The notes under the pieces: model-generated | Seen by the model: the letters and a program-made list of their open reading frames with translations, nothing else | What the model was told of the DNA's origin: nothing | The model's database searches: none | Shown here: positions 44,819 to 52,296 of the stretch, piece by piece | How positions within the stretch are numbered: position 1 is the first letter of the stretch | Layout: the number at the start of each line of letters is the position of its first letter | Program-made: the position numbers and the translations under genes | NCBI RefSeq assembly: GCF_004310325.1 | Contig: NZ_SIRT01000001.1 | Coordinates: forward strand, 1 to 64,000 | Length of the DNA stretch: 64,000 bases | Direction of reading: 5' to 3' | Source of the DNA: Hyunsoonleella flava | Lineage (GTDB): Bacteria; Bacteroidota; Bacteroidia; Flavobacteriales; Flavobacteriaceae

Positions 44819-44946
44819 GTTTTTAAATTTTTATGATTTTTTAAATATATTTTGGATTCAATTGTAGAAGGTTTTTGCTCTATGTACCATCCAAATCCTA
44901 TTATTGAGTTAGGTTTCAATCTTTTTTGCTTTACTTGGGGTTTCAT
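44815..44946 (-). CDS. 43-aa protein linking the MddA-like gene and the secreted protein gene
   Basis: A 44-codon frame (MKPQVKQKRLKPNSIIGFGW and then YIEQKPSTIESKIYLKNHKN) begins at 44946. Its ATG overlaps the stop of the upstream methyltransferase gene (ATGA, 44943-44946). Its own stop overlaps the ATG of the downstream secreted-protein gene (again ATGA, 44815-44818). Two such overlaps on one frame are strong evidence for translational coupling and a real gene. It is basic, 43 residues long and has no recognised domain. Confidence 0.68.
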   Translation of the reverse strand: MKPQVKQKRLKPNSIIGFGWYIEQKPSTIESKIYLKNHKNLKT

Positions 44947-45683
44947 CGTTTTACTCTTTTTGGAAAAGGGATTAGCATGCGTGTTTTAGATTGATAATCA
45001 ACGTAAGTTTTACCAAATTCCTTTTTTAAATCTCGTTCTTCAAATAGAGTTCCTATAATGAAATATGCCGTTAAACCAATCGCAAATACAAAGTGTGTGG
45101 CCGTCATGTTGGGCGTTGCCCATAGCCCTAAAATACCTCCAAAATATAGAGGGTGTCTTACATGTTTGTAGAATGAAACCACTTTGAAATTTAAGAGTGT
45201 GTATGGTTTATTCTGAAGTTCAAGATAGGTTTGTCTAAGGCCAAATAAATCAAAATGATTGATTAAAAAGGTGCTTATAAATAGAATTATCCAACCTAAA
45301 AAAAATAAAGCGTAAATTATATAATAAAAGATGGTTCCGGAATGTACTTGCCAAATTTCTCCACCAATGGGTTCCCACTCTAATACTAAAAGAACTAACA
45401 GTAATCCTGATATTAGCACAAAAGTGCTTCTTTCGATGGGTTTTGGAAAAAATTTGGCAAAGGTGTTTTTAAACGACTGTCTTGCCATAATACTGTGTTG
45501 CAAGCCAAAAAGTGAGACCAACCCAAAATTCTTAAGCAATGCAAGATGAAACGGTATAGTTGGAGGTTGATCAATAGATGTTTCTGGCACTAAATTGCTA
45601 ACAGAAATAATCCATAAGAGCAAAGAAGCAAAACCGATAAGGTATGCTATAATTGAATAAGAAAACATTAATACTTTTTTCAT
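44943..45683 (-). CDS. Membrane methyltransferase, MddA/NnrU-like
   Basis: 246 aa, six to seven membrane helices. FGLVSLFGLQHSIMARQSFK with the conserved QHS, and SFYKHVRHPLYFGGILGLW with the RHPLY motif of isoprenylcysteine methyltransferase-like (ICMT) enzymes, point to MddA (methanethiol S-methyltransferase) or NnrU-like proteins. MddA makes dimethylsulfide from methanethiol and SAM. Orthology to true MddA is inferred. The small gene follows with an ATGA overlap. The AraC regulator lies 107 bp upstream in the same direction and may control it. Confidence 0.82.
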   Translation of the reverse strand: MKKVLMFSYSIIAYLIGFASLLLWIISVSNLVPETSIDQPPTIPFHLALLKNFGLVSLFGLQHSIMARQSFKNTFAKFFPKPIERSTFVLISGLLLVLLVLEWEPIGGEIWQVHSGTIFYYIIYALFFLGWIILFISTFLINHFDLFGLRQTYLELQNKPYTLLNFKVVSFYKHVRHPLYFGGILGLWATPNMTATHFVFAIGLTAYFIIGTLFEERDLKKEFGKTYVDYQSKTRMLIPFPKRVKR

Positions 45684-45790
45684 GACATATTGATTTTAAA
45701 TGATATGCCAAAAGTATTCTCAAACGAGGGTTTGTGATTTTCCTAAAAGTTCAAAAAGTTTTCTAAAAAGTTCACTACAAAAAAAGTAAT

Positions 45791-46660
45791 TTATTGATTT
45801 AAAATTTGTTTGCGAAATTGGTTTGGTGGATAGTTAAATTTTTGCTTAAAACTACTATTAAAGTGGGATGTGTTTTTAAATCCACTTTCATAACAGATCT
45901 CACTTATGTTCAATTCAGAATTTTCAAGTAGAGTTTTTGCATATTCTAACCTTTGGTTGTTTAACCATTTTCCGGGAGTTTCATTAAAGTGGGTTTTGAA
46001 ATCTCTTTTAAATGTAGATAGGCTTCTTCCAGACAAACGAGCAAATTCTTCAAGTTGTAAATCATAATGAAAGTTTTTCATCATAACTTCGTTTATATTG
46101 GTTTTTTCAATTTGTTTGAGTGAATTAAAAAAGCCTAATAAATCTTTGTTTGATGGGTTAAGGGCTATATTAAACAAGAGTTCATTAAATTTAATCTCTA
46201 CTAGTTCTTTTGGGATTTTTCCTCCCATATTAAAATAATTAAACACAGAAAGAAAAAGAGATTTTAAAGAGTTGGTTACATCGATAGGATAGATAAGGCT
46301 ATCTTGGTAATCTGCTATTTGTTTTTGTAATAAATCTTGATTGTTTTTTATAAATCGTCTTATAAAGTCTTCAGTTATAAAAAAGAGTATCGTACAATAA
46401 TCTTCTTCAAAATATTGTTTGGTGTTATAAATACCTTTTCTAATGAATAATGCTTCTCCAGATTTTAAACTATATGTCTTATTAATTGATGTCCAATCTT
46501 TTTTTCCACTTATAACGTAGGTAAGTAGAGGAGTGTCTGTCCATAATTTAAACTTCTCAACATCAATAGGACATTTATACTCAACAAACATATAATCATT
46601 CCCTACAAGCCTGTTGTATTGCGGACTATTTTTAAAATATTCGAAAACATTGAGAGTCAT
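45791..46660 (-). CDS. AraC-family transcription regulator
   Basis: 289 aa. An N-terminal sensor half (LLTYVISGKKDWTSINKTYS, LKSGEALFIRKGIYN, resembling a cupin) and a C-terminal AraC DNA-binding domain with two helix-turn-helix units (LQLEEFARLSGRSLSTFKRD and ISEICYESGFKNTSHFNSSF). The ligand is unknown. Its downstream neighbours (methyltransferase, 43-aa protein, secreted protein) are the simplest regulatory targets. It sits just downstream of moaA without overlap. Confidence 0.9.
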   Translation of the reverse strand: MTLNVFEYFKNSPQYNRLVGNDYMFVEYKCPIDVEKFKLWTDTPLLTYVISGKKDWTSINKTYSLKSGEALFIRKGIYNTKQYFEEDYCTILFFITEDFIRRFIKNNQDLLQKQIADYQDSLIYPIDVTNSLKSLFLSVFNYFNMGGKIPKELVEIKFNELLFNIALNPSNKDLLGFFNSLKQIEKTNINEVMMKNFHYDLQLEEFARLSGRSLSTFKRDFKTHFNETPGKWLNNQRLEYAKTLLENSELNISEICYESGFKNTSHFNSSFKQKFNYPPNQFRKQILNQ

Positions 46661-46694
46661 ATAACAAATTTAATCAATTTATTATTTAAAGTTT

Positions 46695-47702
46695 TTACCC
46701 TCCAATAGTAATCATACTTCTGTTTTTAGAATGTAAATCAGGTTTTTGTAGTTTTTCCAAAGTATCCATACCACCACGAACTTTAAATTTGGCTTGTACT
46801 GCTTTTTGAATGATAGGCTCAATGGAGTTTCCTGCTCTTAACGTTGTCAATAAATCAGATTCTCCAGAAGAGAATAAGCAGTTTTTTAATTGCCCATTAG
46901 CTGTTAAGCGCAATCTATTACATGAATCGCAAAACGGATTTGTTACTGAACTTATAATGGCAAAACTACCTTTGTAACCTTTTATTTTATAGTTTTTTGA
47001 TGTATCATTAGGTGCGTCTTGCAAGCGTAAAATTTCATCTTTATTAAATGTGTCATTTACATAATTCATTACTTCAGCATACGATACCATTTTACTCATA
47101 TCCCATTTATTACCATCAAAAGGCATAAACTCTATAAACCGAACAGACACAGGTAAATCTCTAGTAAAGTGGATGAAATCTATAATTTCATTATCATTAA
47201 AACCTTTCATTAAAACAGCATTCACTTTTACTGTAAAACCTTCTTTTACTAGTAATAAAATATTATCATAAACCCGTCTAAATTCATGGCGCCTGGTAAT
47301 ATGTTTAAACTTGTTTTCATCCAAAGAATCTAAACTCACATTAATTTTATTAACGCCGTTAGCCTTTAAAACAGGAATAAACTTATCAATAATTACCGCG
47401 TTGGATGTGATTGATAGCTCCACAGGAAGCGTAGCCAGTTTTTCTAAAATTACCGAGATATCTTTTCTAACTAGAGGTTCTCCACCTGTTAATCGAATTT
47501 TAGTAACACCATGATCTACAAAGGTTTTAGCGATATCATATATTTCTTCATAAGTCATTAAATGACTTTTAGGAGAGAGTGGCACACCATCAGCTGGCAT
47601 GCAATAGGTACAACGTAAATTACAACGCTCTGTTAAAGAGATACGAAGGTAAGCATGGTCTCTACCATGTGAATCTTGTAATATGTTTTTTTCTTCGCTC
47701 AT
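46695..47702 (-). CDS. moaA: GTP 3,8-cyclase, radical SAM
   Basis: 335 aa. The radical-SAM motif RCNLRCTYC near residues 26-34 binds the first [4Fe-4S] cluster; CDSCNRLRLTANGQLKNCLF near the C-terminus binds the second. The protein ends in the double glycine (ITIGG) needed for catalysis. It converts GTP to 3,8-cyclo-7,8-dihydro-GTP, the first step of molybdopterin synthesis; MoaC (next upstream) continues. It is the last gene of the cofactor operon, 81 bp after moaCB, with a hairpin in the gap. Confidence 0.97.
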   Translation of the reverse strand: MSEEKNILQDSHGRDHAYLRISLTERCNLRCTYCMPADGVPLSPKSHLMTYEEIYDIAKTFVDHGVTKIRLTGGEPLVRKDISVILEKLATLPVELSITSNAVIIDKFIPVLKANGVNKINVSLDSLDENKFKHITRRHEFRRVYDNILLLVKEGFTVKVNAVLMKGFNDNEIIDFIHFTRDLPVSVRFIEFMPFDGNKWDMSKMVSYAEVMNYVNDTFNKDEILRLQDAPNDTSKNYKIKGYKGSFAIISSVTNPFCDSCNRLRLTANGQLKNCLFSSGESDLLTTLRAGNSIEPIIQKAVQAKFKVRGGMDTLEKLQKPDLHSKNRSMITIGG

Positions 47703-47729
47703 TGCTTCGCTTTGTTTATTTGTTGAATC

Positions 47730-47769
47730 GTTGAATTGTGTAACCGTTTAAACAAATTAACAATTCAAC
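47730..47769. other. Intercistronic hairpin between moaCB and moaA
   Basis: GTTGAATTGT and ACAATTCAAC are perfect 10-bp arms with a 20-nt loop. The preceding TTGTTGAATCGTTGAATTGT (47720-47739) is repeated exactly at 50237-50256, next to moeB. On the operon's strand no T run follows, so it looks like an mRNA-stability or processing element rather than a terminator. Confidence 0.65.
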
Positions 47770-47783
47770 GAATAAACGTTTTT

Positions 47784-48695
47784 TTAATCGTGTCTAGCAC
47801 CTTTCAAAATTCTAAAACTATGTAATATCGCTGGAAAAATAGCATCCATAGATTCTTTAGCACCATTTGTTGAACCCGGTAAAGCTAAAACCAAAGTATC
47901 TCCAATAGTGCCTGCAACACTTCGTGATAACATGGCAAACGGCATTCTCCCTTGTCCGTAACTTCTAATGGCTTCTTCAATTCCAGGAATGCGTCTGTCG
48001 AGTATTGGTAATAGCGCTTCAGGAGTAACATCACGTCCAGATAATCCTGTGCCACCAGTATATATTACCATGTCGACACCTTGTTCTTTATAGGATTTTA
48101 CTTTTTGTTGAATGATATCTTTTTCATCAGGAATAATCACGTATTCATTGACTTTAACCTCACATTTTTCAAGCTTTTCAATGATGGCCTTACCAGCTTT
48201 ATCTTCTTTATGACCTGCTGAAATAGTATCGCTACAGACCACTACTGCAGCGGTCAAATCTTTTCTGAATTTATCTCTAAAATCAGATTTTCCACCTTTC
48301 TTTTCTAATAACTTTATCGCATGTATTTCTATGCCTTTATCAATAGGTTTAAGCATGTCATACATGTTTAGAGCCACAACGCTTGCTCCATGCATCGCTT
48401 CAACTTCAACGCCTGTTTTGTAAATGGTTTTTACCGTGAATAATACAGTAATTTCAAGCCCATCAATTTTGTATTCAATTTCAGTAAATTCAATAGGTAA
48501 GGGGTGACAATCTGGTAAAATATCGGGTGTACGTTTAACGCCTAAAAGTCCAGCCGCTTTACTCATAGCAAATACGTTGCCTTTAGGAACCGTATCATTT
48601 TCAATGGCTGTAATCGTTTCTTGTTTACTCACTTTTACAACTGCTTGGGCTATGGCAGTTCGTAGTGATGTATTCTTATTTGTAATGTCTACCAT
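47784..48695 (-). CDS. moaCB: Bifunctional MoaC/MoaB molybdenum cofactor protein
   Basis: 303 aa fusion. Residues about 1-155 are MoaC (cyclic pyranopterin monophosphate synthase): FAMSKAAGLLGVKRTPDILP, CHPLPIEFTEIEYKID, GVEVEAMHGASVVALNMYDM. Residues about 160-303 are MoaB/MogA-like (adenylyltransferase fold): TGGTGLSGRDVTPEALLPIL and FAMLSRSVAGTIGDTLVLAL. The two domains act at different steps (cyclisation and molybdopterin adenylation); the fusion is common in Bacteroidota. Only 4 bp separate it from moaE. Confidence 0.96.
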   Translation of the reverse strand: MVDITNKNTSLRTAIAQAVVKVSKQETITAIENDTVPKGNVFAMSKAAGLLGVKRTPDILPDCHPLPIEFTEIEYKIDGLEITVLFTVKTIYKTGVEVEAMHGASVVALNMYDMLKPIDKGIEIHAIKLLEKKGGKSDFRDKFRKDLTAAVVVCSDTISAGHKEDKAGKAIIEKLEKCEVKVNEYVIIPDEKDIIQQKVKSYKEQGVDMVIYTGGTGLSGRDVTPEALLPILDRRIPGIEEAIRSYGQGRMPFAMLSRSVAGTIGDTLVLALPGSTNGAKESMDAIFPAILHSFRILKGARHD

Positions 48696-48699
48696 GATT

Positions 48700-49146
48700 C
48701 TAGCTATTTACTTTCCATTGATGACTTTCATCCTCAAAAATTTCCTTTCCAAATACAGGAACGTCAGCTTTTATCGCTTCAACGATGTATTCTAAAGCCT
48801 TAAAAACTACTTTTCGCCTAGGAGATGATACGAATACAAATAAGCATATTTCTCCTGATTTTACGGTACCTAAGCTATGGTAAATGTGCATACAGGTTAA
48901 ATCAAACTTTTCAAAAGCTGATTCTCTTATCTCATGAAATTTTTGGTTTGCCATGTCTTCATAAGCTGTATATTCGATTGCAGCAACTGTTTTTCCATCA
49001 ATCTCATCGGCACGTACTTGTCCTAAGAAAATATTATGGGCACCTATGTTAGTTTTGGTTTGGTGTTTATAAATTGAGTTTCCTATAAACTCTGAAGGTA
49101 TCGCTCCTTCTTTAAAAACACTTTTCATTGGTTTTTTATCTTTCAT
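48700..49146 (-). CDS. moaE: Molybdopterin synthase catalytic subunit
   Basis: 148 aa. GAHNIFLGQVRADEIDGKTV, IEYTAYEDMANQKFHEIRES and MHIYHSLGTVKSGEICLFVF are MoaE blocks, and AIKADVPVFGKEIFEDESHQ at the C-terminus includes the KxxxWKE-like region. With thiocarboxylated MoaD it inserts the dithiolene sulfurs into cPMP. Its start is overlapped by the end of moeB (11 bp). Confidence 0.95.
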   Translation of the reverse strand: MKDKKPMKSVFKEGAIPSEFIGNSIYKHQTKTNIGAHNIFLGQVRADEIDGKTVAAIEYTAYEDMANQKFHEIRESAFEKFDLTCMHIYHSLGTVKSGEICLFVFVSSPRRKVVFKALEYIVEAIKADVPVFGKEIFEDESHQWKVNS

Positions 49147-50233
49147 TAGATAGTATTTTATGTTTTTCTTTTAAATAATTGTTTATTTCGTTTGCACCTT
49201 GAGGTATACTAAAACAGTCATTAATATTTAATCCTTGCAATACTTTTACGGCGTGTTTGCTGCGCATTCCCGATTTACAAAAAAGAGCTTTCTTTTTTGA
49301 TAAATCAATTTTATGTAAACTAGTTTCTAATTCACTTAATGGAATATAGGTAACGTTTAAATGGTCTACTTTAGGTTTTTCGTGTAGCTCTCTAACATCA
49401 ATAAACTGAACGTTTTTTTCTGAAATTACCTCGGATATTGAAACCTCTTTGACTTCGATGTCACAGCCAATATTCATTTGCTTATTCTCAAAACTATCTT
49501 GATCATTTAATACAGATTGAATACTGGTTTCGTTTCTGTTTATTTTTAAAGTTGACGTTTGGGATGTCAAAGCATTATAGCAAAGTAATTTCCCTGAAAG
49601 CACATCGCCTAAACCTAAAATAATTTTTAAAACTTCGTTGGCTTGCATACTACCAATTATTCCAGGAAGCACTCCTAAAACACCGATGTCTGAGCAATTT
49701 GGTACTGCGTCTTTTTGAGGCGGGTTAGGGAAGAGGCATCGGTAACTTGGACCATCTTGATAATTAAAAACCGACACCTGACCTTCAAACTTATAAATGG
49801 CGCCAAAAACTAGTGGTTTATTTGTGATGATGCAGGCGTCATTTACCAAATAACGTGTTTCAAAATTATCAGAACCATCAACAATGATATCGTATTTCTG
49901 AAATAATTCTAAAGCATTTTTATAGTTGAGTGGTTCAGAATATGCATTTATGATAATAGCATTATTTAAATCCTGTAAACGCTCTTTGACTGCAATGGCT
50001 TTATTTTTTCCTATGGAAGATGAGCCGAAAAGTACTTGACGCTGTAAATTGGATAATTCGACCACATCAAAATCAATAACACCAATAGTGCCAACACCAG
50101 CAGCGGTTAGATATTGTAAAACTGGACAACCTAATCCGCCAGCACCAATGACTAACACTTTTGCGCTAGAAATTTTATCCTGACCTGCTTGTCCGATTTC
50201 TGATAAAATAATATGTCTGTTGTATCTATTCAT
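49136..50233 (-). CDS. moeB: MoeB-type MoaD-activating enzyme with C-terminal rhodanese domain
   Basis: 365 aa from the ATG at 50233 (NRYNRHIILSEIGQAGQDKI); 13 extra codons up to 50272 are possible but add no conserved residues. VLVIGAGGLGCPVLQYLTAA is the nucleotide-binding motif of E1-like enzymes, and SDIGVLGVLPGIIGSMQANE follows. The C-terminal rhodanese domain has CKSGMRSKHAVKVL with the active-site cysteine, which may supply sulfur. The zinc-binding cysteine pairs of E. coli MoeB are incomplete (PSYRCLFP instead of CXXC). It adenylates the C-terminal glycine of MoaD. Confidence 0.92.
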   Translation of the reverse strand: MNRYNRHIILSEIGQAGQDKISSAKVLVIGAGGLGCPVLQYLTAAGVGTIGVIDFDVVELSNLQRQVLFGSSSIGKNKAIAVKERLQDLNNAIIINAYSEPLNYKNALELFQKYDIIVDGSDNFETRYLVNDACIITNKPLVFGAIYKFEGQVSVFNYQDGPSYRCLFPNPPQKDAVPNCSDIGVLGVLPGIIGSMQANEVLKIILGLGDVLSGKLLCYNALTSQTSTLKINRNETSIQSVLNDQDSFENKQMNIGCDIEVKEVSISEVISEKNVQFIDVRELHEKPKVDHLNVTYIPLSELETSLHKIDLSKKKALFCKSGMRSKHAVKVLQGLNINDCFSIPQGANEINNYLKEKHKILSNER

Positions 50234-50275
50234 TAATTGTTGAATCGTTGAATTGTTTAAACGGTTAAACATAAA

Positions 50276-50509
50276 TCATCCTCCTGAAAATGGTGGTAAT
50301 AATGCGATTTCAGCTCCAGTTAATTCTGTATCTAAAGCCACTAATTCTTGATGTTGTGCGATTTGAAAATCTTTGTTCTTTAAATCAGAATATTTACTAT
50401 TTAGCACACTTAAAAGTCCTGAAACCAATCCTTCAGAAACTTCTAGCTGCTCTTCATCTTTTTGAGTAACCTCCGCAATTTGTCCGAAATATTTAATGGT
50501 TATAAGCAT
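50276..50509 (-). CDS. moaD: MoaD/ThiS-type sulfur carrier
   Basis: 77 aa, beta-grasp fold (LITIKYFGQIAEVTQKDEEQ) ending in the required Gly-Gly (ALLPPFSGG). The C-terminal glycine becomes a thiocarboxylate and donates sulfur in the MoaD-MoaE complex. It overlaps the end of mobA by 17 bp. Confidence 0.94.
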   Translation of the reverse strand: MLITIKYFGQIAEVTQKDEEQLEVSEGLVSGLLSVLNSKYSDLKNKDFQIAQHQELVALDTELTGAEIALLPPFSGG

Positions 50510-51077
50510 CTTCTATCTGTTTAAATTCTTCTTTTGTATTTACGTTTAATGTGGCGTTTTGATGCGTTTCATCCAACACAACATTTTTATAGTTGCATGC
50601 TTTTATGGCTACACGCAAGCGGCGTTCATCTTGGTTTAAAAAGTGCTTAAATGTATCCTTCATACTTTTTTTGTAAAGCGCTACTAAAGGCATGGTTTTA
50701 CCACGACTTTCAGCTTGAATAATTTCTGAAGTGTCATCAATAGCATCAATCAATTTTTGCAAAACAACAGAATTAATCAAAGGAATATCACAACTTAAAA
50801 TCAAATTATATTCGGTTTTCGAAGCCTGTAATCCTGAATAAATTCCTGAAACAGGTCCAGCATCTTTTATGTCGTCAGTAATGCGTTGATGACCAAAAAC
50901 ATCATAATTAGAATTATCCGAAACAATAATAATATCAGAAACTAAAGGTTTCAAAGCGTCTGTACTGTACTGTACAAACGATTTATTATTCAGCTTTAAA
51001 AACCCTTTATCTGTGCCCATTCTAGAGCTTTTACCACCTGCTAAAATAATGCCTGTAATGTGTTTCTTTTCTATCAT
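50493..51077 (-). CDS. mobA: Molybdenum cofactor guanylyltransferase
   Basis: 194 aa. IILAGGKSSRMGTDKGFLKL near the N-terminus is the nucleotidyltransferase motif; LSCDIPLINSVVLQKL and RLRVAIKACNYKNVVLDE follow. MobA makes the MGD cofactor used by the DMSO-reductase-type enzyme encoded at 41899. Its start is 1 bp from the TauE gene's end. No mobB is adjacent. Confidence 0.93.
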   Translation of the reverse strand: MIEKKHITGIILAGGKSSRMGTDKGFLKLNNKSFVQYSTDALKPLVSDIIIVSDNSNYDVFGHQRITDDIKDAGPVSGIYSGLQASKTEYNLILSCDIPLINSVVLQKLIDAIDDTSEIIQAESRGKTMPLVALYKKSMKDTFKHFLNQDERRLRVAIKACNYKNVVLDETHQNATLNVNTKEEFKQIEDAYNH

Positions 51078-51078
51078 T

Positions 51079-51819
51079 TTAGGTGAAAAATAATTTAGCG
51101 CAGGCTATGATTAAAACAAAAGCTAATAGGTAGCGCAAACTTTGGTTATTTATTTTTTTACTGCCATAATAACCACCCAAAACTCCTCCAATTAAAGCAA
51201 TGCCAACCAAAATAAATGAGCCATTTTCAATACTTATACCGCTTTGCAATTGTCCTACCAAGCCAGCAGCAGAATTTACCCAAATAAATAGTGCAGAAAC
51301 GGCAGCAGCCTCTTTCATCTTACCCCAATGCAATAACAAAATTACAGGCGTTAGGATAATTCCTCCGCCAATACCAATTAATCCAGAAAAGAAGCCTATA
51401 ATGCCACCAACAATTAATCCTTGCCAAAGTTTTATGGGTTTAATGCTATCACTTTCTTTACCAAATACATTGAGCATTTTTAGTATGGCGAAGATTAATA
51501 ATACCGCTAGTATTTTTTTGTAAATGGATGCGTCAACTTCTAACGTACCACCAATGTAGGCTAACGGAATAGAGGCCATAGCAAAGCCTAAGAATAATTT
51601 TTTATTAAAGAAACCTTCTCGATAATAGTAATAAAACGATATGCCAGCTACAAAAATATTAAGAAGTAGAGCAGTAGGTTTCATTGTTTCTGGTGCAAAA
51701 GAAAATAAAGCCATTAATGCTAAATAGCCACTAGCTCCACCATGCCCCACACTAGCATAGAGAAAGGAAACTATGGGAAGAATGAGTAAAAAGATGTATA
51801 TGTTTTCGGTTTGTAGCAC
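51079..51819 (-). CDS. TauE/SafE-family membrane permease inside the cofactor operon
   Basis: 246 aa from a GTG start (51817-51819). Seven to eight helices. SFLYASVGHGGASGYLALMA at the N-terminus and GFFSGLIGIGGGIILTPVIL near residues 137-156 are the two TauE/SafE half-repeats. The family exports sulfite, sulfoacetate or related anions. In this operon it may remove sulfite produced by the cofactor's enzymes, or move molybdate or tungstate; neither is shown. It lies between the ModE-like gene and mobA. Confidence 0.85.
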   Translation of the reverse strand: MLQTENIYIFLLILPIVSFLYASVGHGGASGYLALMALFSFAPETMKPTALLLNIFVAGISFYYYYREGFFNKKLFLGFAMASIPLAYIGGTLEVDASIYKKILAVLLIFAILKMLNVFGKESDSIKPIKLWQGLIVGGIIGFFSGLIGIGGGIILTPVILLLHWGKMKEAAAVSALFIWVNSAAGLVGQLQSGISIENGSFILVGIALIGGVLGGYYGSKKINNQSLRYLLAFVLIIACAKLFFT

Positions 51820-51842
51820 TTAGTTCATTTGTTTTATCTGTT

Positions 51843-51923
51843 GTTATGTCGAAATGAGGTACGATTGAGACATCACATAATGGTTTGTAATAATGTGATT
51901 ACTCCTTTCGTCGAAATGACAAC
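51843..51923. repeat. Imperfect inverted repeat of the GTCATTTCGACGAA type
   Basis: Arms GTTATGTCGAAATGA and TCGAAATGACAAC and an inner perfect stem ATCACAT/ATGTGAT (51872-51878 with 51893-51899). It fills the 132-bp gap between the ModE-like and TauE genes, the largest gap in the operon. Repeats with the GTCATTTCGAC ends are common in flavobacterial genomes. Confidence 0.7.
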
Positions 51924-51951
51924 TACCAATATTTAATTTTAGCTTCAAATT

Positions 51952-52290
51952 TTATATATTTTCAATTTTAGCTAATTCCTTATCCAAAAAAGACCAACAA
52001 TTTCTATTAATCTCATCAAAGGCTTTAACTAAAGATTTTCCATAATCTGTAAGTTCAGCGCCTCCGCCTCCTTTACCACCAATACTATTTATAGTAACAG
52101 GTTTTTTGGCTGATTTGTTTACGGAGTCTAAGAGTTGCCATGCTTTTTTATAAGATATGTTCAAAGACTTTGCTGCTTTTGATAATGAGCCTGTATTATC
52201 AATAGCTTTCAATAAATGCACTCTGCCTTCGCCTAAAAGCACATTGTTATCAGATTCAATCCATATTCTGCTTTTTATTTTGTAACCCAT
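51952..52290 (-). CDS. ModE-type (LysR-like winged HTH) regulator, DNA-binding domain only
   Basis: 112 aa. The HTH is in LLGEGRVHLLKAIDNTGSLS and KAAKSLNISYKKAWQLLDSV, the pattern of the ModE N-terminal domain, with the GGKGGGGAELTDYGKSLVKA wing. E. coli ModE carries two further MOP domains that bind molybdate; none is present here, so any metal sensing must be done elsewhere or by this small domain. A ModE-like operator precedes the operon, upstream of moeA. It lies between moeA and the TauE permease. Confidence 0.88.
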   Translation of the reverse strand: MGYKIKSRIWIESDNNVLLGEGRVHLLKAIDNTGSLSKAAKSLNISYKKAWQLLDSVNKSAKKPVTINSIGGKGGGGAELTDYGKSLVKAFDEINRNCWSFLDKELAKIENI

Positions 52291-52296
52291 AGTTTT

